Origin: Neopestalotiopsis rosae
Taxonomy: Eukaryota > Ascomycota > Sordariomycetes > Amphisphaeriales > Sporocadaceae
Assembly: GCA_023078685.1 (NCBI GenBank)
Contig: JALGAS010000007.1
Location: 2,728,001 to 2,792,000, forward strand
Length of the DNA stretch: 64,000 bases
Direction: 5' to 3'
In this document: piece after piece, positions 20,876 to 32,140 of the stretch
How the letters are laid out: every line of letters starts with the position of its first letter
Position numbering within the stretch: position 1 is the stretch's first letter
The notes under the pieces: model-generated
What the model was told of the DNA's origin: nothing
Database searches by the model: none
What the model saw: only the letters and a program-made list of their open reading frames with translations
Position numbers and translations under genes: made by a program

Positions 20876-22680
20876 TTACGAGTAAGACGCCTTGCGCCAC
20901 CAATCACATCGCGAATTGGCAGCCGGATCCTGTATTACACTGACAAAGGTCTGATTCAGGTTCAAATCCGTAAAATTGGCCCCATATACTGGAAAAGTCG
21001 GCAGCGAGCCACGGTTCGGATTCCCCGTCTCGACAAAGCTGGCAAAGTACTCCTGCATGTACAATGCGACGGTCTCATTGGTCACGGAGCTGCTGCTGTT
21101 GACAAAGTACGAGTAATATACGTCCAGGGTGTGGGTTCCCGGCGGCACGCTGAACAAGTAGCTGTAGCTGTCGCGCCCGGCCGCGAGTCCTCCCAGCGCG
21201 TCGCCGAGAAAGTAGGCATGGCAGGCAAAGGTGAACTCGGACACGGCGGTGCGCAGCCGCTCAAACGGCGTCGTCCAGTCAGTCTCGGTAGCACTGCTGC
21301 CATTGTAGACGGCCGGGTAGACCTTCGAGGAGAGCTCGTCCAGAAACTCGGCTGGGGCGTCGGGAAAATACAGCGACATGTACTCGTCAAAGGCCGTCGA
21401 GTTAGTCGCCGCTGGGTCTGTGTACCGCTGGCCCTCGTACGTATTGTGCGCCACCATGACCTTGATGCCGCCGTGGTACGACCCGTTCGCCAGGAGCTTC
21501 TCGGGCAGGTCCGGCACGTAGCCGCCGTCGGGCGCGACGCCAAACTGAAAGGCGCCGTAAAAGTCGGACGTCTGCGCCAGCTTGTTGGCCGTCTGCAGGG
21601 TGGTGCTGTCAAGGCTCGAGAGCTCGGCCAGAGAGGTGGCATTGGCCGCGGCGAGGAGCACAGCGTACGACGACTCGGCTTGCGACGCGTACGGCCGCGG
21701 TACATAACCCGGCGACTGTACAATGGCCTGGCGGAACGGCGGCGCCTCGCCGTGGCCGCCATACGCCGTGATATGGTGCGTGATGGCTCCGGCTCCGGCG
21801 GATTCACCCATGACGGTCACGCGATCAGGATCGCCGCCAAAGAGACTAATGTACTTTTGCACCCAGTCAAGAGCTTTCCTCTGATCGTGCAGACCGGCAT
21901 TGGCCAGGCCTCCTGACGACGTAAAAGTGTCGCCCTGAAGCCAACCGAGGGCACCGAGCTATATTTTTGCAACACAGTATGTCAGCTATCATGCTTCACC
22001 TCTTCCTCCAGCAAACCCGGCAATCCAGATAAATCTCACCAAGCTCGGGGAAGACATAGTTCTTTCTTTTTACTTACCCTGTAGTTGAACCCAACCCAAA
22101 TGACTTCCTCCCCTCCATCGACAAAACTCCGATCCAGGAGACCCAGCGGATTCGAGTCCGGCGTGCCGTACTTGGCCCCAATCTGGTACCCGCCGCCATG
22201 AATCCAGACAATTACCGGTCTCGACACGTTGCCGGCGCGCGCATCCCACAGTGACCGCGGCACCACCACGTCGAGAAAGAGACAATCCTCGCTCTCGTGC
22301 TCGCCGGGCGGCGCCGTCACCAGCGCCGCGCTCTGCCAGGGCGTATAGGCCTGGGGACAAATCTTGCCGTATAGCCCATCCTGCACGCCCGCCGAGCGGT
22401 TGAAGACCGGGTCCACCGGCGTGCGGAACCGGAGCTCAGGTGTCGTGGGCGGCGCGGCGTAGCGAATGTTGGAAAAGTTGTAGTAGACGCGGTCGTCGGG
22501 CGACGTGGTGATTTGCGGCGCGTGCAGCGCGTAGGTCAGATCGACCACCACGGAAGACGAGCTGCTGCTGTTTGAAGAGCTTGCTACTCCCGTCGCATTA
22601 TTGCCGAGGCATTTCGCCGCCGCGCTCGTCCCTGCTAGCAAGAGCGGGATGGCGAGCGTGGTGGATAGCTTCAACTGCAT
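20876..22680 (-). CDS. Secreted type-B carboxylesterase/lipase, 561 aa
   Basis: Minus-strand exons 22078-22680 and 20876-21958, with a 119-nt intron, give 561 aa. Residues 1-22 are a signal peptide. The carboxylesterase-B fold is shown by the oxyanion motif WIHGGGYQIG, the nucleophile elbow VMGESAGAG, the acid motif HNTYEGQ and the probable catalytic His in PPGTHTLD. An early EDCLFLDVVVP segment is the second family signature. A Ser-rich linker follows the signal peptide, and many N-glycosylation sequons are present. Family members hydrolyse ester bonds of lipids, xenobiotics or plant esters outside the cell. The intron falls between the HGGG and GESAG motifs. The natural substrate cannot be read from sequence. 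Confidence 0.9.
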
Positions 22681-23603
22681 TGTGTATCCTCACACCTTTT
22701 TTTCTACCAGACGTTGCGACGCAAGTTTACCAATGCACAATACACAAATAGACAGTGACTACATCTTGGAAAAAGATTAATTTCTCAAAAGATTGAGTCG
22801 TACTTGCGCTGTTATCTTGTAGCTACGATACTGCTACCGTGATGTTGATCACTCCCCGGAATTTCCGGAAAAGGGCCCGCTAGATATGGTTTCCCTCGAA
22901 AAACAGGGAAAATCGGATATTATAATGATCCACCCTGCGGCCATGTCCTCGTTCGGCAGTCGTTTGGAGGGGTTTCATGTGAATCGGAGAATATCTACGA
23001 TGGTGAAATACTTGCCTCGAACTGTGGTGATAATTCCGAGTATTTAATGTGCAATCATGAATTCGTTGGAGCGTATATGACAATACACGCAGGCTCAAAC
23101 CTTATAGTCTCACGCACTCGCGCCGCGCTTTTTAAGGCATTTCATGTGCGACTATGAGATCACGATCGTCATTCGGCATTTCTGCATCGGGCATAACATT
23201 GCGTAAGCACTCGGAGCCCGGACCCTTTTCATGTTTATTGTGTTGTATTCATCCTTTGCAAGTGTGCAACAACCGCCACAACATTTACAGCTTGTCCAGT
23301 CGTGGCATCTTATCTTGCTCATTCTTGCTGCCAGCATTATCAATCCATCCCGCCGCGGCCTTGTATCCATTCTCTGGAACCATGTTCACGGTCTTGACAA
23401 TCATCAAAAAAGAACAGTCCAGTATCGACGATTTGCCCAATCTTGCTAGCAGCCATGCCATGTCGTTCCATTCGTAACGGCCTTGTATCCGTACCCTTTT
23501 ACTCTTGCAAACTGCCTCCCCAATTTGGTCGAAACTCTCATGCGTCTCATGATGCGTTGTGCTGTACCTGAAGGCATCCGTGAGATGTCTAGGTGATGGC
23601 AGT
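22681..23603. other. Intergenic region, promoter side of the carboxylesterase
   Basis: About 920 bases. The part near 22681 should hold the minus-strand promoter of the esterase, and the part near 23600 the 3' end of the F-box/ankyrin gene. Small frames here show no family features. Confidence 0.4.
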
Positions 23604-25094
23604 CTAGGATGTCTCGTTCGGACCATCCTTGGAAGTCTTGCCCTGGTCATCTTTTGATAACCCAGAGGACGTCTCGTTCTGCCCATCCTTGGAAGTCTTG
23701 TCCTGGTCATCCTTTGACAGCCCAGAGGACGCTCTGTCCTTCACAACTCCCTTTTTGCGGAGGTAGGCCAAGGTCGCGGAGGGCACTCCTGTCTTGTTGT
23801 CAATGAGCTTCTGGCAGCGCATGCCGACGCGCATACGTGTCTCGAGGGCCGGGTCGTTGTCGAGGATCCACTGAAGCACAGGGAGCAAGTCGTCGGAATG
23901 GAGACACATGCCGGCTTCGTTGCCCAGTCCCTGAAGTGGCCGTCCGAATCGTTGTAGATGCTTCGGCTGGGCATGGCGCAGTAGGCTCAGGACGTTGTTG
24001 GGTGAGCGGTGGACAATACCATAGTTAATTGCCGTAAGCATATCGTAATATGTAGTGTCGTCATTGAAAAGTAGGTCCATCACCGCCTGGTTGTTGTCAA
24101 CGCCGGATGCGGCCATCCGGAGAGGAGTTGCACCTTCGAAGAGTTCGGACTTCTGAAAGGGACTGTAGCCGCGGGCCAACAGAGTTTCCACCACGGCCTT
24201 CATGCCTGCGAATGCGGCGAGGTGGAGGGGGCCAGGGAAGAGATAGCCTTGGGGCACTTTGGGGAGCAGGCCAGCATCATTGGTGTGCTGCGCAAGTAGC
24301 AGTGCCTGTTCCCGACGGCCCATGGCGATGGCCATGGTCAATGGGGAATAGTAGAGCGACTTGATTCGATAATGAAAAACACGAAGCTCAACGCCGGGAA
24401 CAAACTCGCAGCCGTCGGAAACGACCTTGCGGAGCTCTGCAAGCTCTGGGTGCCAGGTATCGACATAACAGCCCGCCTCGACCAGCAGCTCAACAATCTC
24501 GTCGTGGTGGCGCCAGACGGCTCGAGACAAGGCCGTGATATTTTGACACTTTACATCGAGGTAGCCAGGCCAGTATTTGGCGCTCTCCTTGATGAGTCTC
24601 TGAACAAGCTTGGCGTTTCCCTTGCGGGCGGCTTGGTGAAGAGCCGGCTTTCCCTTTGTCAGGTTGGGTCTGGTGTTGTAGAGGTACATGCGCTCGGCAG
24701 CGCCAGGTTCGCGGAGCACCGGGAAGTCCAAGACTTCAAGTCTTGGGAATAGCAAACCGCGCTCTTGTTGCTTGGTGAATAGCACTTCTGCTCTGTAGAT
24801 CTCGATCTTGAGCCATCCCCACATGCTCTTGTTGGTGACGGCGAGGTGAAAGACGTCCTTGGGGTGGGTGATGAAAAGCTTGGCGATGAGGTAAAAGATG
24901 TGATCTGGTAGCTTCTGTGATTTCACGGACTGCGATGACAACAAGGTGGCTAGCTGTTGCTGGTCATGCTTGGGGGTGGTGGAAGGAGCTTGCTGCTGCT
25001 CGTCATGCTTGGAAGGCGTAGACGGGTGGTAGGGACCAAACAGTGACTGTGAGGCGGCGGCAGGACGCCGCACAAGGGCGTTATCGGAACTCAT
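23604..25094 (-). CDS. F-box-like/ankyrin-repeat protein, 496 aa
   Basis: Single-exon gene. The first ATG is at 25094 (the frame is open a little further upstream but lacks ATG). Residues 1-60 are Gln/Ser/Pro-rich with a short internal duplication around SKHDEQQQAPS and PKHDQQQL. Residues about 62-100 (LPDHIFYLIAKLF, DVFHLAVTNKSMWG) look like a degenerate F-box. Ankyrin repeats follow: PALHQAARKGNAKLVQRLI, ALSRAVWRHHDEIVELLVEAG, PLTMAIAMGRREQALLLA, PLHLAAFAGMKAVVETLLARG and TPLRMAASGVDNNQAVMDLL. The last 41 residues are two copies of a 20-residue unit encoded by a 60-bp tandem repeat. F-box/ankyrin proteins often serve as SCF ubiquitin-ligase adaptors; the target is unknown. Confidence 0.82.
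   Translation of the reverse strand: MSSDNALVRRPAAASQSLFGPYHPSTPSKHDEQQQAPSTTPKHDQQQLATLLSSQSVKSQKLPDHIFYLIAKLFITHPKDVFHLAVTNKSMWGWLKIEIYRAEVLFTKQQERGLLFPRLEVLDFPVLREPGAAERMYLYNTRPNLTKGKPALHQAARKGNAKLVQRLIKESAKYWPGYLDVKCQNITALSRAVWRHHDEIVELLVEAGCYVDTWHPELAELRKVVSDGCEFVPGVELRVFHYRIKSLYYSPLTMAIAMGRREQALLLAQHTNDAGLLPKVPQGYLFPGPLHLAAFAGMKAVVETLLARGYSPFQKSELFEGATPLRMAASGVDNNQAVMDLLFNDDTTYYDMLTAINYGIVHRSPNNVLSLLRHAQPKHLQRFGRPLQGLGNEAGMCLHSDDLLPVLQWILDNDPALETRMRVGMRCQKLIDNKTGVPSATLAYLRKKGVVKDRASSGLSKDDQDKTSKDGQNETSSGLSKDDQGKTSKDGPNETS
23607..23731 (-). repeat. 60-bp tandem repeat, two copies, inside the coding end
   Basis: Two near-identical 60-bp units encode SSGLSKDDQ(D/G)KTSKDG(Q/P)NETS. The period is a multiple of three, so changes in copy number would keep the frame and only lengthen or shorten the hydrophilic tail of the F-box/ankyrin protein. 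Confidence 0.85.
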
Positions 25095-26317
25095 TGAGAT
25101 GATTCGTGTGTTGACATTCACGATGGAGAAAAGATGAGGTTCATCCGCGAACCAATGCCCCAGTGCTTCTGATGTGCTGTCGGCGCAGAATTGAAGCTGC
25201 TGGTGATGAGAAGGAATGCGTGCCGAGGAAGGTGATGGGCGACGTTGTTTTTAACAACAAGCCAATGGCTTCAGACGCAATGCAAACGCCATACGACCGA
25301 TTGAAAGTTCACAGGGCAACGGAAAACCTGAGGCAACCACTATAAGGACGGAGAGTAGAGCTTAGAAATTGAAACTTACCGATGTTGCCTCGGCGTTGGT
25401 GCGCACCCACCTTGAGAGAATTAGACTGAGCTCTGCGAAGCTCCCCAAAGCGATGCACTGTCCCTATCAAGACTTGTGAGTCTTTCGTTCAACAATGATT
25501 TAACACAAATTTCAAGCAATTCACGACAGAAAATGTCACAAGTTTCAATAACAATTTCTTACTGCCACGCTTTGCGCATTAAGAATCGTGATATGCTGAC
25601 TAAGGTATTCACTGTCTTCGAAGAGGATCAAAGGACTCACCAGCCAATAAAAATCGCCTGTAAGCAGGACTGTGCCTTGTGCGACAAAAAGTTCGTGAAC
25701 TGCTACCCAATTAGTCTTTCAACACGAGGCAAGCATCAGCCAATGAAGTAGTCACGCCAAGTCTCATTCAATTCATAGTCGCAGACGTCAAGCAGAATGA
25801 TGGCACTTATGACCACATACCTGAATGTTCGTCTGACACCCCGGCAACCGTTGAGATTTGCACGCTTTGCAGGGAGGGGAGGGGGAAAAAAGTGAAGGGA
25901 TGAACTTATTCAATTGTTGCCGGCTCAACTACATTGTACCAGAAGAAGAGAGGATGTCAATGAAAATCATTATTAGTATGTTATGCCAAGAGGCTCATTT
26001 GGCCACCATTCTGATATTGGAAGACAAAGATCTTATTACACTGTTTTCCTCCGAAAAGGCTTGAAGTCAAATGCATGCACGAGTCTATCGCTTGGATTCA
26101 CAAGTAATTGAGGCACAGGTCATCAAGGTTTGGTGAGATGGCTTGCGCCTTATATTTACTACACGCCAGGATCTAAGTTCATGATCATGACTATGCTAGT
26201 CTCCCTGCCGGGTCCAAAAACGCTTCGCAAACTCCAATAAATATGTACATTGAAGGGGTATCGGTTGGTAGTATTGGCATTATCGTCCTAAAATTCAGTC
26301 GCTGTTATGCGGCTAAT
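25095..26317. other. Intergenic region, promoter of the F-box/ankyrin gene
   Basis: About 1.2 kb with short frames only; none shows a family motif. It should contain the minus-strand promoter of the F-box/ankyrin gene near 25100-25500 and the 3' flank of the secreted protein gene near 26300. Confidence 0.4.
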
Positions 26318-26920
26318 TTACAGGACTGTTGCGAGGAGGCCGGTGACGGGGGTGAGGATACCGCCGGCAATGTTGTTGATGTCGGTAACGAGTCCCTTGA
26401 CGTCGTCAACGACGGTACCGGTGGCAGTGGACACAACGGAGTCGGCAAGGCCAAGGACGGGGGTCAGGAGGGGCTCGACAATGTTGAGGACAGCCTTGAC
26501 CTCGGGCTTGACGGCGGTGAGGACATCGCCAACGACGGCCTTGAGGAGGTTGTTGACGGTGGTGTCAATGTCGGAGACCAGGTCCTTGACCTCGGAGAGG
26601 AGCTCGGGGACGTTGTCGAGCTCGGCGTCGACGAGAGGGAAGACGATGCCAGTGACAAGGGGAACGATGTCACCAACGAGGCCGTTGACCTCGACGACAA
26701 TGTTGCCGAGGGCAGTGTTGACCAGGGGAACAACGTCCTCCGAGACAACGTCGCCGAGGACGGACTCGACGTTGGAGAGCTCGGCCTCGACGAGGGCCTT
26801 GACGCTGGAGACAGCGCTGGTGACGGTGACAATGACCTCACCGTCACGCTTGATGGGAGCCGGGGCGGCAATGGCGGAGCCGATAGAGACGGCGGCAAGA
26901 GCGAACTTGAGGAACTGCAT
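26318..26920 (-). CDS. Small secreted cysteine-free Val/Leu/Asp-rich protein, 200 aa
   Basis: Single exon. Residues 1-19 form a clear signal peptide ending in AIAAPAP, followed by Lys-Arg, a Kex2-type processing site, at about 24-25. The mature part has no cysteine and almost no aromatic residues. It is built of Val, Leu, Asp, Glu, Gly and Thr in an amphipathic pattern with loose repeats of the type xxVxxLVxxVxPLV and VVGDVLTAV. Codon use is strongly biased toward C-ending codons, which makes long shadow frames on the other strand and suggests high expression. I recognise no named domain. A surface-active, wall-associated or effector-type role is possible. HsbA-like proteins are a distant alternative that I could not confirm. 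Confidence 0.82.
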   Translation of the reverse strand: MQFLKFALAAVSIGSAIAAPAPIKRDGEVIVTVTSAVSSVKALVEAELSNVESVLGDVVSEDVVPLVNTALGNIVVEVNGLVGDIVPLVTGIVFPLVDAELDNVPELLSEVKDLVSDIDTTVNNLLKAVVGDVLTAVKPEVKAVLNIVEPLLTPVLGLADSVVSTATGTVVDDVKGLVTDINNIAGGILTPVTGLLATVL

Positions 26921-29900
26921 TTTGGCGGTAGAAAAAGGTGGTAGGTTTAATTATTAAAAATTAAAAGAATGACTGTGAGTAGTTGGAATGAGTCGCGGGT
27001 GGTAAAAGAGTGACTGGTAAGCTGATGCTTTGCCTGAGATTGTGATGCTGCGATGCTGAGGAAAAGAAAATTCGTGTTATCGAGGGCCGGATGTCGACGA
27101 TATATATGGTGTTTGCTCCCCTATCATCCACCATCATAATACTGGCGTGTGTGTATGTACGTACATGGTATCCATTGAAGGGGGGTGGATTCGACTCGAC
27201 TCGACTCGACTTTGATGGACCCGCCAGAGATGAATCGAATCCTGGATGATTCTGTTGGACAAGAGGCACAAAGTACCTAGATAGTACCACTGACACTTCC
27301 TTGCATTTCGTCACCTTTGCCGGGAGCTCTATGGCGATAGACATTCGTCTCCTGTCCCAAGACTCGACAGTCCCCGTCCCGAGTGCCAATTCCGTATGCC
27401 AGAGGCTCAAAGCGCCTGTACGACAGCCACAAGACCCTTGCTGACCATGGGTTTCTAATGCCGTACACCCATGCCAGGTCCTCCAAGGCCCCAGTCTGCC
27501 ATCTGCACCCTTGACCAACTCAAGCAATGTTCCTGCATCGTGGACTCCTCCATCCCCGCATTCAGCACTAAAGAATGCTGATCATAATACGACGGGCCCT
27601 GGCCGGCAGCTTAAAAGCTTACCACTAGCGCTGCAACCTCCAGGGCTTGAATTGTTGGTTACCAGGTAAAATGCACTCAATCAGCAGGCCCCCAAAGCCC
27701 CCCAAGCCCCCCAAACCGCCCCCTGGTCAAGCTGTCAGAGACCGTTTTGACAGCCCGGAACTCAGGGGATGAGGTTCCTGGGCGGGCTGGGCGAGAGGTA
27801 CTAATGTCTGCCCGGGTTTAGTTTGGTACTCTGCTAGTGCGCTGTTTGGTGCTTTGTTAGCCAGTGTCCACAGGGGCGGACGATTACCTTAGCCAGCTAC
27901 CTAACCTACGGGGCGAACCTCCACCAATTGAAGCCGCTCCACATTCAATCCAATCCAGGAACCAGCTGCTTCCTTTCCACTGTTCATCTGGTTTCGGGCA
28001 GGAACGCTGAGGGCATCAGCTGCCACGACGAGCTAGGTACTGTACTGCTTTGGTAACCATTCAGCTTCACCCAAGGGCAAATATGCAAATAAGCTATGAT
28101 GTCAGATTGTACCGCCCGACTGACCCTATTCTAGAAGAGAAAGAGAAGCGTCTATCGATCGGGTCAATCTCGTGCTATCCAGGAATCGGAACGAGCCTAT
28201 GAACAATTAAGCCAGCCTCAAAGTGAACATCATCATATCGATCGGAGAAAAACATGCGGGATGTGCGCCATGGATGACGACGAGCCATTATTCGTAGAGG
28301 TCTCGGCGGGTTTTGCATCTCTCAGCGCAGTTCTACAACTGAGGTGGTGTAGCAAAAGCAGCCCGTCGCTCTGTCGTCTCGAGTCTGGACTCTGGATCTT
28401 TCACTCAAGCAGTCCTTTGTCTGACAATACTAGCAATTGACTGGGTACCCGTTCCGCGCTTGAATGAATCCCTTTGGAAGCCAACATCTACATACTGTAG
28501 CATGTATCGCCCGTCCATAGTTGTCTGTGCTCAAATCGCATCGCTGACGGGAGTACTACGTACCGCGCCAACAAAGGACGCCAACGCCAACCAGACGCCC
28601 CCTAAGCCTGCAGGAACCACGACGGGCTGGACGACGGTTCAGAAAGCACCATTCCTTCGTTGAAGCTATTGGCACCTCCAGCTTGCCAGCAGCTCATTAG
28701 GGGATGGCTTGATGTCTGTGCCATTACCTGGATGGTAAATGCAAGATGCGGAATTTTTGACTACCAGCCCTAAAAAGGGTGCTCCCATGGCGTTGGGCGT
28801 CCAAAAGCACTGTTCATTTGCTTTCCCCAGCAATAGTTCAGATGGTTCATCTGAACTTATCGGTAATGCCTTATCAGAACAAGCATCACCGATGCTGGGC
28901 AAGCAACAATAGATTCTAGTGATTAGTATTATTCCCCTTAGCACCAACGAGCCCCGGGCGATAGGCTTTCCGCCATAGGTTCCCGTCCTTTATTCTCTAG
29001 TCTCGAGGGCTAATGTCATCACTAACAACTCGACAATAACAACAACAAAGAACCAAGGCTCGAGTCAGTCAGGATCTGCCAAAACTAGCAACGCTAGATA
29101 ACATCTGCTCTGGAAGCCAAGTCGCCCGAATTGCGAGATCTTCACACACGAGTTTGGTTCTTACAGTTGTCGAATGCAAAGAGAAATGCAGACATACCAA
29201 GGTTGAAATAAGGAACAAACATCGTAGTCAGCAATATCTGAGGCGCATTTGATTATATAAATCCCTTGCATCACCTTTGCCCAGGATGTCGACATTCAAC
29301 GGTCAAACCCCTGCCAGGGTATAGGTCATCCTGGTTCAGCCTAATGTAGTATTACCTATGAGCCTTCCGCCTGGGGTCGACCCTACTTCCGCTTCTCGCG
29401 CAAAAATGGCCACGAAATTTGGATGGAATCCACAACTCGCGCCTCACGACGAAGTACTGCATACGATTCCACTTCTAATAGACGCTCCAACATCTGCCGA
29501 AATATGTCTCTCAGTCTAGATACACCGCAACTGGTCGAGTGACGCTATTCCGAGTCATATGCTATGGTATCAATAGCGCGGTCTGCTCAATCATCTCTGG
29601 TTTCTTCCACAATCATTCAATGGATGGAAGCAACGTGGGAAGTTTGGCCCGGTTGATTGGAACTGCGAGGGAGCCTGCCGACCCACACGGTAAATCAGAA
29701 TCCAATGTTCAACTTCACTTGATCAAATCCGTTCAGGAACGCTCATCTCTCGCTGCTGATCCCTCCCCTTGCTTGACATGCGCTTACTGCATCGGTTCCA
29801 CTTTACCCTGACGACGGTCGACAGGGGTTGGTCGGATTGCTTGGGGGCACCTCGATTGCGGAAGAAACCGTTTGTCGTTCAAAGTCCAGATTGAGAACCG

Positions 29901-31351
29901 TACATGCATACTTTGTAGTATGCTGTTTAGGTCTCCTATTCCATACTGTCGGTTCCATTGGTCGAGACGGTCAAGCGAGGTTACGATGCTCGCGATCTTG
30001 TTTCTAACATCGGACAACCTGACCAATACTCATGCAGTCACCAATTGGTGGACGGAAAAAATACAACATGAAAAGCTTTGCGTTCTCACAATATCGGGTG
30101 CCCGGATGATATGTGCCCTACCTCCCATGGAAGACTCATGGGTCCTCGCGGATAGAGCGGGTCTGCCGAAGAAATTGGAGCGGTATATTTCACTATTTCC
30201 CTTCCATTAAGGACCCCATATCAGCCTGGTATTTGAGCGGACTGCCAGTACTGCCAAGAAATTCTGATACAGACATCGACATCGTATTATGGACCCCCTC
30301 GATGAATTTGTTGATCCAATGATGCTGCATTGGCGTCTTATGACGTTCCCAATTGGCAGTGCTATCCGTCAGCGGTGAGGATCCAGAATAGGTGAAGCAA
30401 TTCGCCCATCTGCTGACTATGCCACCAACCATCACCGCACAACACGATGCACGACAGACTAGTTCGTTGAAAGCCAATGCTATAAGATGTCTGGTATGTG
30501 CAAGATGAAAGACGTTGGCCGTATGGCGCAAACACCGACGTCTCAGGCGAAGACTAGGGGGCGCTTTGCCGGTAGACGAGAAACGTCGGTAGAGGAATGT
30601 GTGCTCCGGCCTGCCGTTCGTGCAGGGTCCATATGATATACCGGAGAAGTCGCCGAACACTACACACCCAATCGATGATTCTAATCTCTGAATATCCATA
30701 ACATAAACGCACGTCCGTTAGAAGCACGTGGCTTGCACATGATATTTTTTTCTTGGGAAAGGGGCCCATTGACTTCAAACGCTTTGGACTTTACGGCATT
30801 ACGTGGATGCCAATGGCTCTTGCACGAACAACACCAAAACAAGTCGACTCTGAAGTTAGCAGCTTTCATTTGTGGCATCTGCGTTGCCATCAACACGCGT
30901 CCAATAAACTCGGTGCCACATGGTGCAAAATCGATCTACTCATCATGTGTCTGGTTCGCAGGCCCAGTGATCAGCCAACATAATCAATCCACCAGAACCA
31001 TGGCGGCGAAGCCGATTGATTGAATTTGATACAATTGTGAGACTGTACTATCGGTTGAGTGTGTGCACAGGACGCTCTTTGTTCAGGAATACTCAATCAT
31101 AGCTGTGGCTGCACGGGCTGACGGATGGAATGTTCACATCTTCAAGGTTCAGTTTCGGTTCTATCGGTCCGAAAGTGGGTATGGAATTTGGTCCCGGATG
31201 CGGAGAAGGTTAAGTGTTGTTCCACCGCGAACCACCGCGCGCCTTTTTCTCGCCGTCTCTCAGCGGTAGATGAAGGAGAAACTCGGCCAAATATACCACG
31301 AAAGCCAATCCAGGGATCTTACTGTATACATTGAAGGAAGCCAAAGTTACC
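26921..31351. other. Gene-poor 4.4-kb stretch
   Basis: No recognisable protein family on either strand. Short frames such as 26961-27527 (-), 28460-28663 (+), 29539-29811 (+) and 30193-30699 (-) lack family motifs and convincing splice context. The first few hundred bases are the promoter of the secreted protein at 26920. A period-5 GACTC repeat lies near 27188-27210 and a C-run-rich tract near 27689-27722. The rest shows nothing I can name; it may be decayed repeat DNA. Confidence 0.4.
27188..27211 (+). repeat. Period-5 simple repeat (GACTC)n
   Basis: About four to five units of TCGAC/GACTC in a row, upstream of the secreted protein gene on the minus strand. A similar short run occurs near 10823-10837. 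Confidence 0.7.
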
Positions 31352-32008
31352 ATGTCGCCACAAGTCCTGCGCCGCCGTGACCAAAAGCCCGGCATTGGTC
31401 TGCAAGCCGTGCTGGCCGCGCAGGCCAACTCGGCCAAACCAGAGCCGATCCCTAGCCCGCCGGAGACGGTAAGTTTAATTTCCCACCCCCGCGTGAAATA
31501 AAATGGCGCCCGCTTTCTGACATTTTTGTCGCAGGCCGAAGAGGTCAAGGAACAGTGCGACTCCTTTACTCTCGAGTCCTTCACCACCGAGGATGCCTGG
31601 GAATTAGGTCATCTGCTCTACGCCCGACTCCTGCCCTTTGCGGCGCAAAAGCCCACGCTGATCTCCATTGCCCTGGCCAACAGCGGCCAGGTGCTGTTCC
31701 AGACGGCCGTCGGCTCGGGCACGGCGCCGGACAATGAGATCTGGGTCGCGCGCAAGCGCAGCAGCGTGCTCCGGTGGGGCTCCAGCACCTGGCTGCTGCA
31801 CTGCAAGTACAATGGCGACGAGGAGGCGTTCCGCGCCAAGTTCGGCATGAGCGAGGAGCAGGCGGGCAAGTACGCCATCCACGGCGGCGCCGTGCCCATC
31901 CGGGTCAAGGGCGTCGAGGGCATCGTCGCCGTGGTCATTGTTTCGGGACTGAAGCAGCACGAGGATCACGGTGTTATTGTGGATGTCATTAGAAACAACT
32001 GGGAATAA
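31352..32008 (+). CDS. UPF0303/HbpS-like (PF03928-type) protein, 196 aa
   Basis: Exons 31352-31468 and 31535-32008, with a 66-nt intron, give 196 aa. The N-terminal 40 residues are Ala/Pro-rich. The remainder matches the UPF0303 family: FTTEDAWELGHLLYARL, PTLISIALANSGQVLFQTAVGSGTAPDNEIWVARKR split over two segments, and an end with HGGAVPIRVKGVEGIVAVVIVSGLKQHEDHGVIVDVI. The fold is that of HbpS/GlcG-like proteins. Yeast YBR137W is, as I recall, the related protein, reported in connection with tail-anchored protein delivery. No heme ligand is evident. It is divergent from nothing nearby and converges on the phosphodiesterase gene. The family is firm, the role uncertain. Confidence 0.88.
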
Positions 32009-32140
32009 AATGATCAAGATGTGTTCATTTTATTTTTCAAGTTTTGTGCAGTAGCCAAAATAAGACCTCAAGCGCAGTCCCGAATAATATAGTTTGATGC
32101 AAGAAAAGTCATCTTGCGTCCGCCCCCCCTCAGGTATCAA

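Noticed and set aside
21082..21807. A 241-codon minus-strand frame
   Set aside because: It is an Arg/Thr/Ser-rich shadow of the carboxylesterase coding exon in another frame.
26243..26957. Long plus-strand frames of 216-233 codons opposite the secreted protein gene
   Set aside because: They are produced by the biased C-ending codons of the minus-strand gene, which has a clear signal peptide and Kex2 site. The plus readings are Asp/Gly or Thr/Arg repeats without family features.
30193..30699. A 168-codon minus-strand frame in the gene-poor stretch
   Set aside because: No ortholog-like motif, no signal peptide, no splice context, and it lies in sequence with many stops.
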